Assembly: GCA_902812455.1 (NCBI GenBank)
Contig: CADDZH010000046.1
Span: 1-37,645 of the forward strand
Source: Chloroflexota bacterium
GTDB taxonomy: Bacteria > Chloroflexota > Ktedonobacteria > Ktedonobacterales > Ktedonobacteraceae
Length of the DNA stretch: 37,645 bases
Direction of reading: 5' to 3'
A program made the translations under genes and the position numbers. Shown one piece after another: positions 33,973 through 37,645 of the stretch. Each line of letters begins with the position of its first letter. The first letter of the stretch is position 1. The notes beneath the pieces are model-generated. The model ran no database searches. It was not told the origin of the DNA and saw only the letters and a list, made by a program, of their open reading frames with translations.

Positions 33973-34051
33973 CCGCGCCACATGATCAACGTATGGCGCG
34001 GCCTGTATTAGTGTGTAAATCTTCTCGCCTCGCCTGTTCCAACACGGAACA
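33973..34051 (-). promoter_or_regulatory. Inverted repeats in the korAB leader
   Basis: CCGCGCCA (33973-33980) pairs with TGGCGCGG (33994-34001), and TGTTCC-AACAC-GGAACA (34035-34051) is a second perfect inverted repeat. Both lie between the likely korA promoter (extended -10 TGC-TATAAT, minus strand, near 34088-34096) and the korA start. They may be operators or leader hairpins. Confidence 0.4.
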
Positions 34052-34139
34052 TAACCGTATATTTATCATATACTTTTGACTGGTGTAATTATAGCACACC
34101 TGGATGGATATGGTATATGCAATAACGCACTTTTCCCCC

Positions 34140-34168
34140 TTCCCACCGGATCCGGGATATGCTATAAT
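34140..34168 (+). promoter_or_regulatory. tRNA promoter
   Basis: A perfect TATAAT (34163-34168) with TTCCCA (34140-34145) at 17 nt. Start near 34175, five bases before the mature tRNA end. Confidence 0.6.
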
Positions 34169-34179
34169 AGGTTCCGCTG

Positions 34180-34251
34180 GGGTCCATAGCTCAGCGGTAG
34201 AGCAGCGGGCTCATAACCTGTTGGTCGAAGGTTCGAATCCTTCTGGGCCCA
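34180..34251 (+). tRNA. tRNA-Met (anticodon CAT)
   Basis: A full cloverleaf: acceptor GGGTCCA/TGGGCCC with one G-U pair, D-stem GCTC/GAGC with a 7-nt loop, anticodon stem GCGGG/CCTGT with loop CTCATAA, and T-stem GAAGG/CCTTC with TTCGAAT. The discriminator is A and no CCA is encoded. The G1-C72 pair argues against the initiator. An Ile2 (CAT, lysidine) identity cannot be fully excluded. Confidence 0.93.
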
Positions 34252-34259
34252 TTTATAGT

Positions 34260-35510
34260 TTATAGTCCGGCTTTACTGATTTCCCCGCTAATTCTAGGTG
34301 CATTGCGCACATGGCTACTCAGTGTCGCAAAGAGAGCCATCACCAAAAGTACTCCCGCCCCGGCCAGGACCGTTCCGCTGGTTCCAATACTTTGAATGAG
34401 TACCCCGGTTGCCGCCAATCCGATGGGCTGGCTTGCGAAGGAAATCAAGCGAACGGCGCTGTTGACACGCCCCTGGAATGCATCAGGAACAAGAGCTAAA
34501 CGGTAACTGGCATTCACCACGTTGTAAATGGGCCCGAGGAAGAAAAGAATACCTGCCAGGATTCCCAGAGCCACAATGTTAGACGCCACAGCGTACAAAG
34601 GCCAGAGAAGCGCGAGTACCCATGCATTCCCAATAATCGCCTGGCCAAAGCTGAGGTGCCTTTGCAAGACAGGTGCCACGAAGGAACCAAGGATACTTCC
34701 AATGCCGCCGCCAGCAAAGATGAGACCAATCATGAAAGGCGATGCGTGCAGGTGCTGTGCCAGGACAATCACCAGCAGCGAGCTCCCACCTACAACAACG
34801 AGATTGATGCCGCAAGAGAGCACTGCCATGACACGAAGAAGCGGCTCGCGCCAGAACCATACCAGCCCATCGATCACCTCTCGATACAACCGGCGAGGCA
34901 CGGCCGTTCGCTCCTGCTGGAAATTGCTTCTGATCCAGAACAATGAGAGCACCGAGGCCAGGTAAGAAATGGCATCAGCCAGGAAAGGGAGCAGCAGGCT
35001 CACGCCGTAAAGAAATCCGCCAAGTGTTGGGCCGAGAAGTGAAGTGATTCCTTGTGTGGCCTGATTCTGAGCGACGGCAGCGGGCAGTTGGTCGCGCTCG
35101 ACTACATTGGGCAGACAGGAGGTTTCTGCGATATCGAAGAAGACAAAAAGAGTTCCTTCCACCAGGGAGACCAGGTAGATTTGCACAATCGAAAGCTTGC
35201 CAAGAGCAAAGGCGAAGGGAATGCTCGCGAGGCTGAGAGCACGTACCGCATCGCAGAAGATCATCAGGCGTTTGCGGTCCCACCGGTCAACTAGCGCTCC
35301 CGCCGGCAGGCTGAAGAGGAGATAGGGAAAGGTACGCAGCGCGCCTACAAAACCAGCCTGGGCCGCTGAATGTGTCAGGAATAACACCAGCAAGGGAAAG
35401 GCGAGCTGGGAGACCTGTGTGCCGGTGGAGGAAATGACCTGTCCACCCCATAAGAGCAAATAGTTTTTATTGCGCCATAAAGATGTCGGTCGCCGTTGCG
35501 TTGTCTGCAT
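34260..35510 (-). CDS. MFS transporter, EntS/MFS_3-like
   Basis: 416 residues, about twelve membrane helices. LWRNKNYLLLWGGQVISSTGTQVSQLAFPLLV at the start and the loop 2-3 motif AGALVDRWDRKRLMIFCD identify the MFS_3 group. That group includes the enterobactin exporter EntS and macrolide-efflux-type pumps. It likely exports a small molecule using the proton gradient; the substrate is unknown. The ATG at 35510 has only a poor Shine-Dalgarno (AAGGGG 13 nt away). It follows the DUF2071 gene by 24 nt, so it is the last gene of a three-gene operon. It ends 8 nt from the tRNA. Confidence 0.88.
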   Translation of the reverse strand: MQTTQRRPTSLWRNKNYLLLWGGQVISSTGTQVSQLAFPLLVLFLTHSAAQAGFVGALRTFPYLLFSLPAGALVDRWDRKRLMIFCDAVRALSLASIPFAFALGKLSIVQIYLVSLVEGTLFVFFDIAETSCLPNVVERDQLPAAVAQNQATQGITSLLGPTLGGFLYGVSLLLPFLADAISYLASVLSLFWIRSNFQQERTAVPRRLYREVIDGLVWFWREPLLRVMAVLSCGINLVVVGGSSLLVIVLAQHLHASPFMIGLIFAGGGIGSILGSFVAPVLQRHLSFGQAIIGNAWVLALLWPLYAVASNIVALGILAGILFFLGPIYNVVNASYRLALVPDAFQGRVNSAVRLISFASQPIGLAATGVLIQSIGTSGTVLAGAGVLLVMALFATLSSHVRNAPRISGEISKAGL

Positions 35511-35534
35511 TGCTTCTATCGTGCCCCTTCCCCG

Positions 35535-36287
35535 TTAGTGCATCCGGTGCAAGGGCCAGACCAGGACCTCTTGCAACTTTGAATAGTGCAAGAGAGGAGG
35601 CACATCTGGCAAGGAGATGTCCTGTGCCAGCGCCATTGTATTGCGGAGCGTTCTCAGTTCCGCAGGCTGGAGCGGCCATGGCCGGTGGTGAATATCAGCG
35701 CGATAGACATGATGCCGCTCCACAACTGTATAAAGGCAGTAGCGTTCAACGAGCCAGTGTTCCAGTGACCCTCGCTGCGCATGGCTCACCGGCCCTACCG
35801 GCCGATAAACTCCTTCAAATCTTGCCGGGACTGCTCCCGGATGCATCCGGTTGCTGTAATAGTACACGCCGCTTGCTCCTGAAGAGCAGTGCATGACCGC
35901 ATAATAATAGGGCAGGTGATAGAGGAGCCGCGCAAGCATGACGGCAAGAGGACTGCCTGCGTCCAGGCTGAAGAAGTAGACGCCAGGGATGCCATCCACT
36001 GTCACGTAGGTGCGCACATTCAACTCAGGAAACTCGGACACGACGGGGATGGAAGTAACATAGCGAGGGCTGGCGTCGGTAACGTAAAAAGGGACAATGC
36101 CGATCCAGGCCTGTCCTTCGAATGTGTCCAGGGGCAGAATAGATGGCACAAGCGGCCGCAGCGCATTGGGCGTGACGGGCCAGTGCGCAAAAAGCAACTC
36201 GTGCCAGGCTTGCGTCATAATCCATGGCCCTCGTGGCAGCGGGTAGGGGCGATGATCTACAGTCCTTAAAATGGCCTCAGTATCCAT
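35535..36287 (-). CDS. DUF2071 (YqjF-like) protein
   Basis: 250 residues. The family body is recognisable: WHELLFAHWPVTPNALRPLVP, the DTFEGQAWIGIVPFYV strand, PELNVRTYVTVDGIPGVYFFSLDAG, and LVERYCLYTV followed by HHRPWPLQPAEL. DUF2071 proteins share the acetoacetate-decarboxylase-like fold, but their reaction is not known. The ATG at 36287 matches the usual family length. It has no Shine-Dalgarno and lies 16 nt after the stop of the small Zn-motif gene, so it may be translated by reinitiation. It is followed by the MFS gene. Confidence 0.8.
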   Translation of the reverse strand: MDTEAILRTVDHRPYPLPRGPWIMTQAWHELLFAHWPVTPNALRPLVPSILPLDTFEGQAWIGIVPFYVTDASPRYVTSIPVVSEFPELNVRTYVTVDGIPGVYFFSLDAGSPLAVMLARLLYHLPYYYAVMHCSSGASGVYYYSNRMHPGAVPARFEGVYRPVGPVSHAQRGSLEHWLVERYCLYTVVERHHVYRADIHHRPWPLQPAELRTLRNTMALAQDISLPDVPPLLHYSKLQEVLVWPLHRMH

Positions 36288-36303
36288 ATTGTGACCGGAG
36301 GTA

Positions 36304-36567
36304 TCAATGGGGCCCCGGAATTTCGGGGGCAGGTGGCCCGCTCCACCGGTGGGAGCTAACGCGATTGCACTGGTGGTCTTGACTATGACCGGCTTCCAAC
36401 ATGCATATACCATCGCCCCCTTCTTGCTGGCAGATTGGGCAAGACGCGCCGCACTGCGCGGCACTCTGGGAAACGACTTTGTGAACAATATGTTTCTGCT
36501 GAGCGAAGCCAATCTCGCGCTGCTTCGTTTGGGTCTGTGCCTGAGGTACAAGGGTATGCGTTGCCAT
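36304..36567 (-). CDS. Small Cys/His zinc-motif protein
   Basis: 87 residues. A polar N-terminus precedes the metal-type motif C43-x2-C46 ... C55 ... H61 ... H65-x-C67 ... H73-x-W (SCPICQQEGGDGIC, then GHSQDHQC and SHRW). GHxxxHxC after a Cys is a recurring short zinc motif in actinobacterial and Chloroflexota proteins. The start at 36567 is chosen because AGAGG lies 6 nt upstream. It heads the unit with DUF2071 and MFS. An antisense open frame with its own ribosome site covers the same DNA, so a small doubt remains. Confidence 0.6.
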   Translation of the reverse strand: MATHTLVPQAQTQTKQREIGFAQQKHIVHKVVSQSAAQCGASCPICQQEGGDGICMLEAGHSQDHQCNRVSSHRWSGPPAPEIPGPH

Positions 36568-36924
36568 AGAACACCTCTCTCGTTGAGCTGAAGTTTCATC
36601 AGAGGAACTCTTACCTGGTTTGGGAGTTCTTCTGCCAATCCCATGCCCTGGGGTAATCAGTTCAAATGCCTCTCCCAAATGAAAAAGGAACTATAACAAT
36701 TCTACCCGCATTTTCATCTGAATTACAAGAAGCGAACACACCGGACTACAACAGCACCTTTCCTTTCACCCCTTGCTTGCTCTTGCTGCATATGGTATAC
36801 TGAACATAGCAAACACCGCTCGTTTGCTACTGATCGTCCTGTAGCCACGTTTCGTAGTCCAGCCCTGTACCTCAGTCTCTTGACCCGTGTTCACACATAA
36901 TCTCGCAGCAGAAAGGTTCACCCC
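36568..36924. promoter_or_regulatory. Divergent intergenic region with two promoters
   Basis: Leftward: extended -10 TGT-TATAGT (36698-36690), followed by an imperfect inverted repeat AGAGGAACT/AGTTCTTCT near 36604-36637. Rightward: TTGCTT (36773-36778) and TATACT (36796-36801, extended by TGG) at 17 nt, with a start near 36808 and a leader of about 117 nt. No gene or RNA is seen in between. Confidence 0.55.
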
Positions 36925-37645
36925 ATGTCCCAATCGACGCTGTCCCCCTTTGAGGATGCTCTCGACCAGACCCTCTCCTCCTACTCCCTCACGGATGTGC
37001 AGCCTCGACCCCTCGAGTGGCTCTGGCCAGACCGCATCCCCCTGGCTCATCTGACCGTCCTCTATGGCCCCTCCGGCTCCGGTCTCTCCCTGCTCTCCCT
37101 GCACCTGGCCGCCCTCGTCACCTCCGGTCGCCCCTGGCCCGATGGCTCCCCCTGCTCCCAGGGCCATGTCGTCCTCGTCGCTCCTTCCGACTCCCCCGCT
37201 CACACCATCCGACCGCGCTTCGATGCCGCTGGCGGCGACGCCTCCCGCGTCAGCCTGCTCAACGCTATCCCCCTCTCGCCTCCGTCGGCTCCCTCTTCTC
37301 CCAAACATACAGGCGCTGCCTCCGCTTCCGCTGCTGAGACCCCCACCACACTGAGCCATCGTCCCTTCTCCCTGGCCAGCGACCTGCCCCTGCTCGAAGC
37401 CGTCATCCATCGCTCCCACGCGCACCTGGTCATCCTCGACACCCCCGAACTGGCTCGCGACGCCCTCTTTCGTCGCCTGGTGCCTCAGCTTACCTTGCTG
37501 GCTCAAGAGACCAACTGCGCCATCGTCCTCATCCGTCCCCTGACCCGCTCGCTGCCCAAAACCCTGGACCCGGCTCGCCTGCAGAACCTGCCTGGCCTGC
37601 CCTCGGTCCATAGCGCGCTCTTGCTCGCCCCAGACCCTGAAGCTG
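36925..37645 (+). CDS. RepA/AAA_25-like ATPase with degenerate Walker A (partial)
   Basis: 240 residues before the window ends. The opening RPLEWLWPDRIPLAHLTVLYG resembles AAA_25/RepA-like ATPases, in which the P-loop follows. Here it reads GPSGSGLS (48-55), with Leu54 where Lys is expected. RPWPDGSP, HVVLVAPSDS, TIRPRFDAAG and a Walker-B-like LVILDTPE follow, as in the family. A Pro/Ser/Ala-rich insert (about 117-145) is unusual. The coding strand is extremely C-rich, with mostly TCC Ser codons. AAAGG lies 8 nt before the ATG. It probably binds ATP poorly or not at all. Function unknown. Confidence 0.7.
   Translation, partial: MSQSTLSPFEDALDQTLSSYSLTDVQPRPLEWLWPDRIPLAHLTVLYGPSGSGLSLLSLHLAALVTSGRPWPDGSPCSQGHVVLVAPSDSPAHTIRPRFDAAGGDASRVSLLNAIPLSPPSAPSSPKHTGAASASAAETPTTLSHRPFSLASDLPLLEAVIHRSHAHLVILDTPELARDALFRRLVPQLTLLAQETNCAIVLIRPLTRSLPKTLDPARLQNLPGLPSVHSALLLAPDPEA

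Noticed and set aside
34180..34251. Attachment site at the tRNA
   Set aside because: No integrase and no repeated tRNA 3' end was seen in the window.
36307..36591. Plus-strand 94-residue frame with GGAGG 5 nt before the ATG
   Set aside because: It has no recognisable domain and lies fully antisense to the frame with a clear Cys/His zinc motif and good operon spacing. The GGAGG may be chance.
36766..37611. Minus-strand 281-residue Gly/Gln/Asp-rich frame
   Set aside because: It is the shadow of the C-rich AAA_25-like gene. Low-complexity composition and no ribosome site.

Overview
The window looks like a chromosomal segment of a soil Chloroflexota bacterium, most likely class Ktedonobacteria. 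This is inferred from the mix of gene families: PQQ-propeller lipoproteins, Ser/Thr kinases with extracellular lectin-like tails, a MEDS-domain histidine kinase, an ECF sigma/anti-sigma pair, and archaeal-style 2-oxoacid:ferredoxin oxidoreductase. A dense set of short palindromic intergenic repeats points the same way. No taxonomic search was possible. I see no ribosomal RNA, IS element, prophage or CRISPR. Gene content is mostly core metabolism, regulation and transport.

Layout. 1-1.3 kb: the 5' end of a leftward membrane protein, a P-loop kinase and a tiny membrane protein. 1.2-5.5 kb: a MITE-like repeat, a PQQ-propeller lipoprotein, and a divergent two-component system sharing a symmetric operator with it. 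5.5-9.9 kb: a leftward thiamine operon (tenA-thiD-thiM-thiE-thiL) under a TPP riboswitch. A perfectly paired three-way-junction RNA lies between thiD and thiM. 10-13.7 kb: SDR reductase, MEDS-domain histidine kinase and Na+/H+ antiporter. 13.8-17.2 kb: AadA-type nucleotidyltransferase, acyl-CoA dehydrogenase and two convergent DUF1003 membrane proteins. 17.4-20.6 kb: a duplicated-permease ABC transporter with no binding protein. 20.6-23.2 kb: an ECF sigma factor with a large anti-sigma factor.

23.5-27.5 kb: DNA polymerase III delta' (apparently leaderless), a nickel/cobalt permease behind a site matching the Streptomyces Nur box, and a membrane Ser/Thr kinase. 27.8-31.1 kb: a GlmS-like double-SIS protein, a YbjN protein, a small membrane protein and a small zinc-ribbon protein, separated by repeat-rich DNA. 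31.2-34 kb: the korAB operon with a clear terminator. 34.2 kb: tRNA-Met(CAT). 34.3-36.6 kb: a leftward operon of a small Zn-motif protein, a DUF2071 protein and an MFS exporter. 36.9 kb to the end: a truncated RepA/AAA_25-like ATPase with a degenerate Walker A.

How the genes connect. Thiamine diphosphate made by the thi operon is the cofactor of KorAB and the ligand of the riboswitch. The two-component system probably controls the neighbouring lipoprotein. The sigma and anti-sigma factors are translationally coupled. The most unusual signals are regulatory and RNA-level rather than a new multi-gene system: the Nur-like operator, the thiD/thiM junction RNA, the mirrored response-regulator operator, and a pyrimidine-rich hairpin transcript near 30.4 kb.
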